Counted from the first letter of the stretch, positions 35,180-44,793 are shown. The stretch: 64,000 nt of DNA from SP197 sp965242595 (GCA_965242595.1 OZ251464.1:806001-870000), one strand, 5' to 3'. Numbers and translations: made by a program. The notes: generated by a model not told the origin, from the letters alone.

Positions 35180-36402
35180 GGCGCGGCGACCAGCCGCCCG
35201 TCCTGGCAGGCGGCGACGGTCAGCCGGGCGATGCTGCCGGGCGCCAGGGCGGCGGGCGTGGCTACGGGGCAGCCATGCTGGCTGCGCCCGCGCCCCGGCG
35301 CCTCCACCAGCACGCTGGCCCGGTGCCCCACCTGGCCTGCCATGAAGCGTTGCGCGGCCGCCGCGCCGGCCTGGCGCAGATGCCGGGCGCGCCGCTTGCG
35401 CACCGGCGCCGCCACCTGCGGCATGCGCGCGGCCGGCGTTCCCGGGCGCGGCGAATAGGGGAAGACATGCAGCCAGGTCAGGCCGCAATCGGCGATGTGA
35501 TCCAGCGTGTTGCGGAACATCGCCTCGTTTTCGGTGGGAAAGCCGGCGATCAGATCGGCCCCGAACACGGCATCGGGCCGGCGCCGCCGCACCTCCTGGC
35601 AGAAGGCCACCGCCCGGGCGGGGTCGTGGCGTCGCTTCATGCGCTTCAGAATCATGGCGTCGCCCGCCTGCAGCGAAAGATGGAGATGGGGCAGCAGCCG
35701 TTCCTCTTCGGCCAGGGCGGCGAGCAACGCCTCGTCGGCTTCGGCGACATCCATGCTGGAGATGCGCAGGCGCGGCAGCTCCGGCACCAGCTTCAGGATG
35801 CGCCGCACCAGGTTGCCCAGCCGCACCTGCCCCGGCAGGTCGGCGCCCCAGGCGGTGATATCGACGCCGGTCAGCACCGCCTCCCGGCAGCCTTCGGCCA
35901 CCAGGCGGCGGATCTCCGCCACCACCTGGCCGGCCGGCACGCTGCGGCTTTCGCCCCGCGCGAAGGGGATGATGCAGAAGGTGCAGCGATGGTCGCAGCC
36001 GTTCTGCACCCGCACGAAGGCGCGCACCCGCCGCCTGCCGCCGGCTTGCGGGGCGCCGGGCGCCGCCTCGAGGCCGGGGGCCGGGCGCACCGGCGCCGGC
36101 GCGCCCCAGGTCGCGGCCTCCAGCTTGGCGCGGTTGCCCACGATGCGGTCCACCTCCGGCAGCGCCGCCCAGGCTTCGGGGGCGATCTCGACGGCGCAGC
36201 CGGTGGCGATCACGGTGGCGCCCGGCCGCTCGCGGCGCAGGCGGCGGATGGCCTGGCGGGCCTGGCGCTCGGCCTCCCGGGTCACGGCGCAGGTGTTGAC
36301 CACGAAGGTCTCGCCCGCACCGCCGGCGGCTGCCAGATGGCGGGCCAGAACGCCGCTTTCCCAGGCGTTCAGGCGGCAGCCGAAGGTCAGCACCTTCTCC
36401 AT
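35176..36402 (-). CDS. mtaB: tRNA t6A37 methylthiotransferase
   Basis: 408-residue radical-SAM methylthiotransferase converting t6A to ms2t6A at tRNA position 37. N-terminal UPF0004 domain (TFGCRLNAWESGVLARHL, VNTCAVTREAERQARQAI, ATGCAVEIAPE, providing the auxiliary-cluster cysteines), radical SAM CDHRCTFC motif in VQNGCDHRCTFCIIPFARG, LHLSLQAGD, FGADLIAGFPTE and a C-terminal TRAM-like domain. ATG 36402 gives MEKVLTFGCRL. Middle gene of the dapF-mtaB-ftsY operon. Confidence 0.95.
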   Translation of the reverse strand: MEKVLTFGCRLNAWESGVLARHLAAAGGAGETFVVNTCAVTREAERQARQAIRRLRRERPGATVIATGCAVEIAPEAWAALPEVDRIVGNRAKLEAATWGAPAPVRPAPGLEAAPGAPQAGGRRRVRAFVRVQNGCDHRCTFCIIPFARGESRSVPAGQVVAEIRRLVAEGCREAVLTGVDITAWGADLPGQVRLGNLVRRILKLVPELPRLRISSMDVAEADEALLAALAEEERLLPHLHLSLQAGDAMILKRMKRRHDPARAVAFCQEVRRRRPDAVFGADLIAGFPTENEAMFRNTLDHIADCGLTWLHVFPYSPRPGTPAARMPQVAAPVRKRRARHLRQAGAAAAQRFMAGQVGHRASVLVEAPGRGRSQHGCPVATPAALAPGSIARLTVAACQDGRLVAAP

Positions 36403-36427
36403 CGCGCCCCTCTCAGGCCCGCCCCTC

Positions 36428-37258
36428 TCAGGAAGGCAGCGCCGCCAGGGTGCCGGCATAGGACAGGGCCGCCTCCCCGGTCAGCGCCACATGGCCGTCG
36501 TCTTGCCAGGCGATGGCCAGTTCGCCGCCGGGCAGGGCCACCACGGCTTCGCGGTGGCTGAGGCCGCGCCTGGCCCCGGCCACGGCGATGGCGCAGGCGG
36601 CAGAGCCGCAGGCAGGGGTGGCGCCGGCGCCCCTTTCCCATACCCGGGCGCGGATGCGGGCGGGCGCTTCCACGGTGGCGAAGGCGATATTGGCGCCTTG
36701 CGGGAAGATCGGGTGGCGTTCCAGCGCCGGCCCGGTCCGCTCCAGCGCCACGGCGTCGCAATCGGCGACGAACAGGACGGCGTGCGGGTTGCCGAGATTG
36801 ACGCAGACGGCCGCGGCCGGCGCGGCCGGGCCCAGATCCAGGGCGGCGGTATCGCCCGCGCGGGCCAGCGGAATCTGGCGCCAGCCGCAGCGCGCCGGCC
36901 CCATATCGACAGAGATCGCCCCGCCCTGTTCCTGCGGCAGCCGCCGGGCGGTCAGCAGGCCGGCGACGGTCTCCACGCGCGCTTCCCCGCGTCCGCTTTC
37001 GTCCATCGCCAGCATGGCGACGCAGCGGGTGGCGTTGCCGCAGGCCTCGGCCGGGCTGCCGTCGCCGTTCCAGATGCGCATGAAAAGGTCGCCCCGGCGG
37101 GAAGGCTCCAGCCGGATCAGCTGGTCGCAGCCCACGCCCCGCCTGCGGTCGGCGATGGCGGCAACGGCGCCGGGCGAAAGCGGCACTTCGGCACGGCGCG
37201 CGTCGATGACGACGAAATCGTTGCCCAGCGCGTGCATTTTCCAGAAATCCAGTCCCAT
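36428..37258 (-). CDS. dapF: diaminopimelate epimerase
   Basis: 276-residue epimerase converting LL- to meso-diaminopimelate for lysine and peptidoglycan. The two catalytic cysteines are Cys73 in EACGNATRC and Cys216 in TPACGSAACA, with the VWERGAGAT loop before the latter. First gene of dapF-mtaB-ftsY, 25 bases upstream of mtaB; divergent from the next gene. Confidence 0.96.
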   Translation of the reverse strand: MGLDFWKMHALGNDFVVIDARRAEVPLSPGAVAAIADRRRGVGCDQLIRLEPSRRGDLFMRIWNGDGSPAEACGNATRCVAMLAMDESGRGEARVETVAGLLTARRLPQEQGGAISVDMGPARCGWRQIPLARAGDTAALDLGPAAPAAAVCVNLGNPHAVLFVADCDAVALERTGPALERHPIFPQGANIAFATVEAPARIRARVWERGAGATPACGSAACAIAVAGARRGLSHREAVVALPGGELAIAWQDDGHVALTGEAALSYAGTLAALPS

Positions 37259-37388
37259 GGCGGCGCCTTATAGGCTCCGCCCCGTCCGTCGTCCAATGCG
37301 TCCGCCGTCCAATGCGTCTGCTGTGTCCGGCGCTTGCCTGGCGGCTGCGGACGTGGTGATCTGGTGCCGCCAAAAGGGGCGAGAAACC

Positions 37389-37889
37389 GTGACGACGCTG
37401 AACCGCCTGCCCATTCTGGAGCGGCGCCGCATCCAGGCCGAACTGGCCCTGCCCATCTATCGGGAGCTGAAGGCCGCCCTGGGCGCGGACGAGGCCAGGC
37501 GGCTGATCGGACGCGCGGTGCGCCGCGCCGCCACGGAGGAGGGCCGGCGCTTTGCGCGCGACCATGGCGGGCCGGGGGGCATCGCCGGCTTTCTTGCCTT
37601 TCAGCATCTCTGGGATGCCGACGGCGCCCTGGAAACCGAGACGCTGGCGAAGTCGAAGCGCGCATACGCCTACAACGTCACCCGCTGCCGCTATGCCGAG
37701 ATGTATCGCGCCATGGGGGCGGGCGAGATCGGTTTTCTGCTGTCCTGCAACCGCGACGCCACCTTCGCCCAGGGCTACGACCCGCGCATCGAACTCACCC
37801 GCACCCAGACCATCATGCAGGGCGCCGACCACTGCGATTTCCGCTATCGCATGGCGTCTGAGGCCCCGCCGCCCAAGGCCGGCGCTTGA
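37389..37889 (+). CDS. L-2-amino-thiazoline-4-carboxylate hydrolase-like protein
   Basis: 166-residue protein of the ATC-hydrolase-like family (named for the enzyme opening L-2-amino-delta2-thiazoline-4-carboxylate toward cysteine). The conserved run AYNVTRCRYAEMYRAMG, then GFLLSCNRDATFAQGYDP, ELTRTQTIMQGADHCDFRYR contains the family's invariant Cys/His residues. GTG 37389 is the start. Actual substrate in this organism is uncertain. Confidence 0.75.
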   Translation: MTTLNRLPILERRRIQAELALPIYRELKAALGADEARRLIGRAVRRAATEEGRRFARDHGGPGGIAGFLAFQHLWDADGALETETLAKSKRAYAYNVTRCRYAEMYRAMGAGEIGFLLSCNRDATFAQGYDPRIELTRTQTIMQGADHCDFRYRMASEAPPPKAGA

Positions 37890-37935
37890 CCCGCCGCCCG
37901 CGCTGGCGCAGGCAGGGCCGGAGGGGGGAGGGGCA

Positions 37936-39357
37936 ATGTTCGAGACGCTGAGCCACCGTCTGGGCGATGTGTTCGAGCGGCTGAAACGCCGCCGCGTGCT
38001 GAAAGAGGGCGATGTCGCCGCCGCCCTGCGCGAGGTCCGCGTCGCGCTGCTGGAGGCCGATGTCGCCCTGCCGGTGGTGAAGGATTTCATCGCCGCCGTC
38101 GGCGAACAGGCCACCGGGCGCGCGGCGCTGCGGGGCGTCGCCGCCGGCCAGCAGGTGGTGAAGATCGTCCACGACCGCCTGGTGGAAACCCTGGGGCCGG
38201 AGGCCGGCGCCCTGACGCTGGCCGGCAGGCCACCGGTGGCCGTCATGCTGGTGGGCCTTCAAGGCTCCGGCAAGACCACCACCACCGCCAAGCTGGGCCA
38301 CTGGCTGCAAGGCCGGGGGGGCGGGCGCAAGGTGCTGATGGCCTCGCTGGATGTGCGCCGCCCGGCCGCGCGCGAACAGCTCGCCCTGCTGGGCGCCGGG
38401 GCGGGCATCGCCACCCTGGAGGGCGGCGGCAGCGAGCCGGTGGCGATCGCGCGCCGCGCCATGGACGAAGCCCGGCGCGGCGGCATCGACACGGTGCTGC
38501 TGGATACCGCCGGGCGCATGCATGTGGACGAAGAGCTGATGGCGGAGGCGGCGGCCGTCGCCCGGGCGGTGCGCCCCGGGGAAGTGTTGCTGGTCGCCGA
38601 CGCCATGACCGGCCAGGACGCGGTTCATGTCGCCACCGCCTTTCGCGAGCGTGTGGGCGTCACCGGCATCGTGCTGACCAGGATGGATGGCGATGCCCGC
38701 GGCGGGGCGGCGCTCTCCATGCGCGCCGTCACCGGCTGCCCCATCAAGCTGATGGGCACGGGCGAGAAGATCGACGCCCTGGAGGCCTTCCATCCCGACC
38801 GCGTCGCCTCCCGCATCCTGGGCATGGGCGATGTGGTGGGCCTGGTGGAAAAGGCGGCGGCGACCGTGGAGCAGGAGGACGCCGAACGCTTCCGCCGCAA
38901 ATTCGAGAAAGGCCAGGCCTTCGACCTGGACGATATGCGCGCGCAGCTGAAGCAGCTGCGCCGGATGGGCGGCATGGGCGGGCTGCTGGGCATGCTGCCG
39001 GGCGTGGCCAGGGCCAAAGCGCAGATGGCGGCCACGCGCATGGACGAGCGCACCCTGGCCCGCCAGGAGGCGATTCTGTCGGCGATGACGCCCGGCGAGC
39101 GGCGGGATCCGCGCATCGTTCACGCCAGCCGCAAGCGCCGCATCGCCGCCGGTGCCGGCGTCGCCATGCAGGATGTGAACCGCCTGCTGAAGCAGTTTCA
39201 GGAGATGAACGGCATGATGAAGAAGGTGCGCAAGATGGGCCGCAAGGGTGCCCTGCCGCCCGGCCTGGACCTGCCCGGCATGGCGCCCGCCGCCGGCGAG
39301 GGAGCCGGCGCGCCGCCAGGGCCGGGCCTGCGGCTGCCGCCGGGGCTGAAATTCTAG
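37936..39357 (+). CDS. ffh: signal recognition particle protein Ffh
   Basis: 473-residue SRP54 homologue that binds 4.5S RNA and signal peptides. N domain (LREVRVALLEADVALPVVK), G domain (GLQGSGKTTTTAKLG, DVRRPAAREQLALLG, LLDTAGRMHVDEEL, TRMDGDARGGAALS, GTGEKIDALEAFHPDRVASRI) and methionine-rich M domain (~330-440, MGGMGGLLGMLPG, QEMNGMMKKVRKMG) are complete. The N-domain RNA helix is preserved. Its receptor gene ftsY is only ~3 kb away on the other strand. Confidence 0.97.
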   Translation: MFETLSHRLGDVFERLKRRRVLKEGDVAAALREVRVALLEADVALPVVKDFIAAVGEQATGRAALRGVAAGQQVVKIVHDRLVETLGPEAGALTLAGRPPVAVMLVGLQGSGKTTTTAKLGHWLQGRGGGRKVLMASLDVRRPAAREQLALLGAGAGIATLEGGGSEPVAIARRAMDEARRGGIDTVLLDTAGRMHVDEELMAEAAAVARAVRPGEVLLVADAMTGQDAVHVATAFRERVGVTGIVLTRMDGDARGGAALSMRAVTGCPIKLMGTGEKIDALEAFHPDRVASRILGMGDVVGLVEKAAATVEQEDAERFRRKFEKGQAFDLDDMRAQLKQLRRMGGMGGLLGMLPGVARAKAQMAATRMDERTLARQEAILSAMTPGERRDPRIVHASRKRRIAAGAGVAMQDVNRLLKQFQEMNGMMKKVRKMGRKGALPPGLDLPGMAPAAGEGAGAPPGPGLRLPPGLKF

Positions 39358-39388
39358 CCGCCGCCCGCCCCGCCCGCCGCCATCCGCT

Positions 39389-40123
39389 TCAGACCAGGGT
39401 GCGCAGCGGCGCCGCGATCATGGCCAGCGTGGTGCAGCCGCCTTCGGAGCGGGACCAGTGGACCGTGCCGGGGGGCAGGCTGACGCAATCGCCCGGACCA
39501 TAGACGGTGCCGTCCGGGTCGGTCAGCGCGCCCTCCAGCATGGCGAAATCCTCCCAGCCGGTGTGCCGGTGCGGCGAGGAGGCGGCGCCGGGCGGGAAGC
39601 GGAGCAGATAAAAGCCCTGGCCGGTTTTGCCGTCGGCGCGAATCGGGTGCCAGTCGATGGGATCGGCCGTCTCCGGCAGCGAGGGATAGCGCGACCAGCC
39701 CGCCCGGTGCCAGTTGACGATCCGGCGCCCGGCCTGCATTTCGGCCAGCTCGTCCGCGCCTTCCACCGTGGCGATGGGGCCGGCGATGCTGGCCAGCAGG
39801 ATGCAGCCGGTGGGCGAATGGGTGCGGTGGCGGGTGCCGGGGGCATAGCTGACGCAATCGCCTTCCTTCAGCGCCCTGCCGTCGCCGTCGATCAGCTCGC
39901 CCTCCAGGATGGCGAACTCTTCCCAATCGCTGTGGCGGTGCAGCTTGGCGCCGCCGCCAGGGGCCACCTTCAGCAGGTAATAGCCATCGCCGCCGCCGGG
40001 GCGGGCGCGGATCGGGTGCCACATCAGATCGGTCTCGCCGCCGTCGATGGCCGGATAGGGCTGCCAGGCGCAGCGGGTCCAGTTGGCGATGCGGCGGCCC
40101 GCCAGGTTCCAGCGCGCGCTCAT
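39389..40123 (-). CDS. bicupin protein (ChrR-like cupin repeats)
   Basis: 244-residue protein made of two homologous halves (~1-125 and ~126-244), each with a cupin metal site: KLHRHSDWEEFAILEGEL and SPHRHTGWEDFAMLEGAL, and matching GDCVSYAPGTRHRTHS and GDCVSLPPGTVHWSRS. It is probably a metal-dependent small-molecule enzyme or sensor. The ATG overlaps the stop of the arginase-family gene (ATGA), so they are co-translated and functionally related. Confidence 0.8.
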   Translation of the reverse strand: MSARWNLAGRRIANWTRCAWQPYPAIDGGETDLMWHPIRARPGGGDGYYLLKVAPGGGAKLHRHSDWEEFAILEGELIDGDGRALKEGDCVSYAPGTRHRTHSPTGCILLASIAGPIATVEGADELAEMQAGRRIVNWHRAGWSRYPSLPETADPIDWHPIRADGKTGQGFYLLRFPPGAASSPHRHTGWEDFAMLEGALTDPDGTVYGPGDCVSLPPGTVHWSRSEGGCTTLAMIAAPLRTLV

Positions 40124-41079
40124 GCCCTCCTCCTGTTCCGGTTTTCGGCCAGCACACAGGCCATCTCGAACATCAGGTTGGCGACGTTGATCGCCGTCAT
40201 GTCGCCGGGGTCGTGGGGCGGCGAAACCTCGCAGATATCGCCGCCCACCGCGTCCACGCCCTGCAGGGCGCGCAGGATCGCCTGCATGTCGCGCATGGCG
40301 ATGCCGCCCGGTTCCGGCACGCCGGTGCCGGGGCAATCGCGCGGGTCCAGCCCGTCGATGTCGATGGTGAGATAGCAGGGGCCGCCGGCCAGCGCCTTCA
40401 GCGCCAGGGCGATGAAGGCGTCGCGGCCCATGGCCTCGTAATCGTCCATGGTGACCATGGCGATGCCGACCTCGCGGCCATAGCCGATATCGTCGTCGCC
40501 ATAGCGGCTGCCGCGCAGCCCCACCTGCACCGTGCGGGCGGGATCGACCAGGCCCTCCTCTATCGCCCGGCGCAGGAAGGTGGCGTGGTTGATGCGGGTG
40601 CCCATGAACTCGTCGAAGGTGTCGGCGTGGGCATCGACGTGGAACAGGCCCAGCGGGCGATGGCGGGCGATGGCGCGCAGGATGGGAAGCGGCACCGTGT
40701 GGTCGCCGCCCACCGCCAGCGGCCAGGCGCCGGCACGGTGGATATCGGCGAAGAAGCCCTGGATCAGATCGCAGCTTTCTTCCACCCGCAGCGGATGGCT
40801 GGGCGCGTCGCCGACATCGGCGATGTTGCAGAGCCGGAAGGGCGCCGTGCCGGTGGCGGGATTGACGGCCCGGATCAGGCGGGAGGCCTCGCGGGTGGCG
40901 GCCGGGCCGTGGCGGGCGCCGGGGCGGTAGGTGGCGCCCAGATCGAAAGGCACGCCCGCCAGCGCGATATCGAGGTGGGCGGAGATCGGATGGCGCTGGG
41001 CGCGCATGAAGGTCGCCGGCTCCTGATAGCGCGGCGTGGTGCCGGAATCGAAGGGTTTGAAGTCTCCCGCCCCCGCCAT
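40120..41079 (-). CDS. agmatinase/arginase-family ureohydrolase
   Basis: 319-residue binuclear Mn ureohydrolase. Metal ligands are visible in AVGGDHTVPLP, FHVDAHADTFDEF and TIDIDGLDPRDCPGTG. The family includes agmatinase, guanidinobutyrase, guanidinopropionase and formimidoylglutamase; specificity cannot be read here. The N-terminus (KPFDSGTTPRYQEPATFMR) fits agmatinase-like enzymes. Followed by the overlapping bicupin gene. Confidence 0.87.
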   Translation of the reverse strand: MAGAGDFKPFDSGTTPRYQEPATFMRAQRHPISAHLDIALAGVPFDLGATYRPGARHGPAATREASRLIRAVNPATGTAPFRLCNIADVGDAPSHPLRVEESCDLIQGFFADIHRAGAWPLAVGGDHTVPLPILRAIARHRPLGLFHVDAHADTFDEFMGTRINHATFLRRAIEEGLVDPARTVQVGLRGSRYGDDDIGYGREVGIAMVTMDDYEAMGRDAFIALALKALAGGPCYLTIDIDGLDPRDCPGTGVPEPGGIAMRDMQAILRALQGVDAVGGDICEVSPPHDPGDMTAINVANLMFEMACVLAENRNRRRA

Positions 41080-41192
41080 GTTCGCGCCTCCCCCGGCCGG
41101 CTGCGGCCACCTTGCGGTCCCCGTGCAATCATGGTGGCCCGGCGGCGGCCGCTGCGCAACACGGCCTGGCGACGGGGGCCGGCGGCGTTCCG

Positions 41193-42335
41193 CTAGCGCC
41201 TGGTGTCCGGTTCGCGGTAGCGGCCGTGGCGTTTCAGGGCCGCCGCCACCGCCTCGCGGTCCAGCGCCGGCGCGGTGTGGCCCCAGGCGCCGGTCATCTC
41301 CTCGCTGACCGCCAGCACATTCACGACCGCCTCTTCGCTGGCCTGGACCACCGCCTCGAAGAAGCCATCCAGCAGCGGATCGGGCACGATCTCCAGGGCC
41401 ATGAAGGGCGCATCCGCCGCCAGCGCCTGCGAGCCGGCGGTGGTGAAGGCCATGAAGATATCGCCGGAGCCGTGGCCGGAGACCGAACCCGTGCGCGCGA
41501 TGCCCAGCGAGACGCGCCGCGCCAGCCGTTTCAGCTGATGCGAGACCAGCGGCGCATCGGTGGCGACGATGGCGACGATGGAACCGGTGTCGGAGGCGTA
41601 AGGGTCCGGCCCCGGCAGATGGTCCGCCATGGGGATGCCGGCGATGACCAGCTGGTGGCGGCGCCCGAAATTGGCCTGCACGAACACCCCCACCGCGAAG
41701 CGCCGCCCGCCGTGTTCGACCAGCCGCGAAGCGGTGCCGGAACCGCCCTTGTGGCCGTAGAGCATCATGCCGGTGCCGCCGCCGACGCTGCCTTCCTCCA
41801 CCGCCCCGCCCCGGGCGCCGGCGATGGCGGCGAAGACGTGCTCGCGCTTGACGTGGAAGCCGTCGATGTCGTTGAGCCAGCCGTCCCAGGTTTCGCCGGC
41901 GACCGGCAGGCTCCAATCCGGGCCGGCGGGAGAGCGGCTGCCGGCGTGGCGGGTGAGCCATTCGATGGTGGCGTCGCGGGCCACGCCGCAGGAATGGGTG
42001 TTGGTGACGGTGATGGGGCCGTCGCTTTTGCCCGCCTCCTCGATCCACCAGCTGCCGGTGAGCTCGCCATTGCCGTTCAGAACCGCCTGGCCGGCCCAGA
42101 CGCTGGCATCGGGCCGCGCCAGCCCGCAGGGCAGGATGGCGGTGACCCCGGTTCTGACCGGCCCCCGCCCCGCCTCCACCGGCCCCGCCTTGCCGGCGAT
42201 CAGGGTGGTGTAGCCCACCTCCACCCCCGGCACGTCGGTGATGGCGTTGAAGCGGCCGGGGCGGCCGTCGAAGGGGATGCCCAGGGCCCGGGCGCGGGGC
42301 TTGCCGCCCGGGGTGGCGAGCAGGGGGCAGGTCAT
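41193..42335 (-). CDS. DmpA-type P1 family aminopeptidase
   Basis: 380-residue N-terminal-nucleophile hydrolase of the P1 (DmpA) family: D-/L-aminopeptidase or beta-peptidyl aminopeptidase. It should self-cleave between Gly251 and Ser252 in SDTGSIVAIVATDAPL, leaving Ser252 as nucleophile; the GSVGGGTGMMLYGHKGG block (~182-198) is also diagnostic. The start ATG 42335 overlaps the stop of the small gene upstream (ATGA). Confidence 0.87.
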   Translation of the reverse strand: MTCPLLATPGGKPRARALGIPFDGRPGRFNAITDVPGVEVGYTTLIAGKAGPVEAGRGPVRTGVTAILPCGLARPDASVWAGQAVLNGNGELTGSWWIEEAGKSDGPITVTNTHSCGVARDATIEWLTRHAGSRSPAGPDWSLPVAGETWDGWLNDIDGFHVKREHVFAAIAGARGGAVEEGSVGGGTGMMLYGHKGGSGTASRLVEHGGRRFAVGVFVQANFGRRHQLVIAGIPMADHLPGPDPYASDTGSIVAIVATDAPLVSHQLKRLARRVSLGIARTGSVSGHGSGDIFMAFTTAGSQALAADAPFMALEIVPDPLLDGFFEAVVQASEEAVVNVLAVSEEMTGAWGHTAPALDREAVAAALKRHGRYREPDTRR

Positions 42336-42613
42336 GGCGTTTTTCCCCGGGCAAAGGCGGCGGCGGCTGTGCTGGCGGCGGCCAGCACCCGCTGCCGCTG
42401 CCGTGGGTCGCTGGCGGGCAGGCGCTGGAAGGCAGCGCCGGGGTGGGGGCGCAGGTCGCAGAACAGGTCGTCCCCGTCCTGGTGAAAATGCAGAAAGGCC
42501 ACCCGCGAGGCGTAAAAGATGCCGCGCGTCTTCTCGGCGATGCCGTCCAGGGCGCGCAGCTGGGCCAGCAGCGGCTCCAGCCGGTCCAGGGCGGCGGCGC
42601 CAGCGTGTTTCAC
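42332..42613 (-). CDS. small conserved hypothetical protein
   Basis: 93 residues: KHAGAAALDRLEPLLAQLRA, KTRGIFYASRVAFLHFHQDG, DDLFCDLRPHPGAAFQRLPA. The HFHQDGDDLFCDLR segment suggests a compact alpha/beta domain with His/Asp clusters. GTG 42613 overlaps the pepP stop and its own stop overlaps the DmpA ATG, so it sits inside a tightly coupled three-gene unit. Function unknown. Confidence 0.7.
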   Translation of the reverse strand: MKHAGAAALDRLEPLLAQLRALDGIAEKTRGIFYASRVAFLHFHQDGDDLFCDLRPHPGAAFQRLPASDPRQRQRVLAAASTAAAAFARGKTP

Positions 42614-44658
42614 CGCCCCTCTCCCGCCTCCGCCAGCGGCCGCGTCGCCCGTTGCAGCCAGGCGGCGGTGGCTTCGTCCACCAGCGGTGCCAGGGTGCGG
42701 CGGACATCGGCATGATAGGCGTCCAGCCAGCCCCGTTCGTCCGCATCCAGGGCCGCCGCATCCACCAGCCGCAGGTCGATGGGCGCCTTGGTCAGCACCC
42801 GAAAGCGCAGCATGGGCCGCTCGCCCCCGTCGTCTTGCTCCACCGCCACCAGGTTTTCGATGCGGATGCCCCAGGCGCCGGCCCGGTAATAGCCGGGTTC
42901 GTCGGAGACGATCATGCCCTCTTCCAGCGCCACCCATCCCGTTTTGGCGATGCGCTGCGGGCCTTCATGCACCGCCAGATGGCTGCCGACGCCGTGGCCG
43001 GTGCCGTGGTCGTAATCCGCGCCGATGGCCCACAACGGCGCCCGCGCCAGGGCGTCGAGATGGGCACCGGAGGTATCGGGGGGAAAGCGGGCGCGGGCCA
43101 GGGCGATATGGCCCTTCAGCACGGCCGTGAAATGGCGCCGCTGGTCGTCGTCCGGCGTGCCGATGGCGACGGTGCGCGTCACATCGGTGGTGCCGTCGGC
43201 ATATTGGCCGCCGGAATCGACCAGATAGAGCGATCCCGGCCGAAAGCGGCGGTTGCTGGCCGGGCTGGCGCCGTAATGGACATGGGCGCCGCTGGGGCCG
43301 AAGGCGGAGATGGTCTCGAAGGACGGCCCCAGATAGCCCGCCACCTTCCGGCGGCATCCCTCCAGCCTGGCGGCGGCGGCGAGCTCGTCGAGCTCGCTGC
43401 CTGCGGCCACCATGCTGTCGAGCCAGGCGAGGAAGGTCGAAAGCGCGGTGCCGTCGCGGATATGGGCGGCGCGGGCGCCGGCGATCTCGGCCGCGTTCTT
43501 GCGCGCCTTGGGCAGGGCGCAGGGATCGTCGCCCGCTATCGCCTGGCCGCCGGCGGCGGCGATGCGGTCGGCGAACCAGCAGGCGGCGCTGGCGGCATCG
43601 AGGCGCAGCTTCGCCCCCCCGGAGGCGGCGGCATCGATGGCCGCCGGGAGCGCCCGGGGCGGGTGCAGCGCCACGCAGGACGGCAGCCAGGCTCTGACCT
43701 TTGCCGTCGCCTTGCGCAGGTCGATGAACAGGGAGACGGCGCCGGCGGCCTCGACCAGAGCAAAGGCGAGCGCGACCGGCGTGGCCGGGATGTCGCCGCC
43801 GCGCAGATTCAGCAGCCAGGCGATGGCGGCCGGATCGCTCACCAGCGCCGCCGCTTCCCCCGCCCGGGCCAGCGCCGCCGCCACCTCGGCGATCTTGTCG
43901 CCCGCCGCCCGCCCGGAGAATTCCAGCGGATGCGGGCGCAGGGGGCAGAGCGGCAGCGGCGGCCGGTTCGACCACACCGCATCGATGGGGTTGTTTTCGC
44001 AGGCGATCAGGGCGCCGCCGGCCCGGGCGACGCCAGCGGCCAGCACCTGCCTGCCGGCCATGGTGTGGAGCCAGGGGTCGTAGCCCAGCCGCCCGCCCGC
44101 CAGGTGGGCGCCGATCCAGTCATGGGGCGGCGAAAAGAGCAGGTGGTGGCGCTCGAAATCCTCGCCGCGCACCTGATCTTCGGCCTGCAGGGTATAGCGC
44201 CCGTCCACGAACAGCGCCGCCTTGTTCCGCAGCACCACGGCCATGCCGGCCGAACCGCTGAAACCGGTCAGCCAGCGCAGCCGCTCGGCCGCCGCCGCCA
44301 CCTCTTCGCCCTGATGCCGGTCGCTGCGGGGGACGACGAAGCCGTCCAGGCCGCGCGCCGCCATCTCGGCCCGCAACGCCTTCAGCCGCCCGGCCGGGGC
44401 CGGCGCCGCCAGATCGTCGCCGCGAAGGGCGGCCGCCATCTCCGCCTTCAGCGCCGCCATCTCGGCCCGTAGCGCCGGCGCGGGCGCAGGCGCCACCATC
44501 TCCATCCAGCCCTCGGCATCGTGGCTTTCCGGGGCGGCCAGCACGCCGGCGACGATCTGCCTGGCCGCGGCCGCGGTGACGGTGCCGCCGGCAGCGGCCA
44601 GCAGCCGGTCGAGGCGGGCATCGCCGCCATAGGCAGGGGAGGGCGGTGCGTCGGTCAC
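42610..44658 (-). CDS. pepP: Xaa-Pro aminopeptidase P (M24)
   Basis: 682-residue aminopeptidase P removing N-terminal residues before proline. Creatinase-like N domains (~85-390, DGFVVPRSDRHQGEEV, RLRWLTGFSGSAGMAVV) then the M24 pita-bread catalytic domain with metal ligands in LYLVDSGGQYADGTTDVTRT, GHGVGSHLAVHEGP, ISDEPGYY-like VSDEPGYYRAGAWGIRIEN and the final Glu. There is an N-terminal extension of ~75 Ala-rich residues relative to most homologues. GTG 44658 is chosen; ATG 44688 adds ten residues, and internal starts are possible. Confidence 0.88.
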   Translation of the reverse strand: MTDAPPSPAYGGDARLDRLLAAAGGTVTAAAARQIVAGVLAAPESHDAEGWMEMVAPAPAPALRAEMAALKAEMAAALRGDDLAAPAPAGRLKALRAEMAARGLDGFVVPRSDRHQGEEVAAAAERLRWLTGFSGSAGMAVVLRNKAALFVDGRYTLQAEDQVRGEDFERHHLLFSPPHDWIGAHLAGGRLGYDPWLHTMAGRQVLAAGVARAGGALIACENNPIDAVWSNRPPLPLCPLRPHPLEFSGRAAGDKIAEVAAALARAGEAAALVSDPAAIAWLLNLRGGDIPATPVALAFALVEAAGAVSLFIDLRKATAKVRAWLPSCVALHPPRALPAAIDAAASGGAKLRLDAASAACWFADRIAAAGGQAIAGDDPCALPKARKNAAEIAGARAAHIRDGTALSTFLAWLDSMVAAGSELDELAAAARLEGCRRKVAGYLGPSFETISAFGPSGAHVHYGASPASNRRFRPGSLYLVDSGGQYADGTTDVTRTVAIGTPDDDQRRHFTAVLKGHIALARARFPPDTSGAHLDALARAPLWAIGADYDHGTGHGVGSHLAVHEGPQRIAKTGWVALEEGMIVSDEPGYYRAGAWGIRIENLVAVEQDDGGERPMLRFRVLTKAPIDLRLVDAAALDADERGWLDAYHADVRRTLAPLVDEATAAWLQRATRPLAEAGEGR

Positions 44659-44739
44659 GGGCCACCATAGCCAGCGCGGCGGCGCCATGGCAACCGGCCC
44701 CGGCGGCACGGCCCCTCCCGGCCGCGTGAGAACCAAGGC

Positions 44740-44768
44740 TTGCCGCCGCCGCCTTGCGGGGGCACTAT
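44740..44768 (+). promoter_or_regulatory. candidate promoter of the P-loop gene
   Basis: TTGCCG (44740-44745), 17-base spacer, CACTAT (44763-44768), 25 bases before the ATG. Confidence 0.35.
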
Positions 44769-44793
44769 CCGGGTCCAGGTCGGGGGCGGTGCC

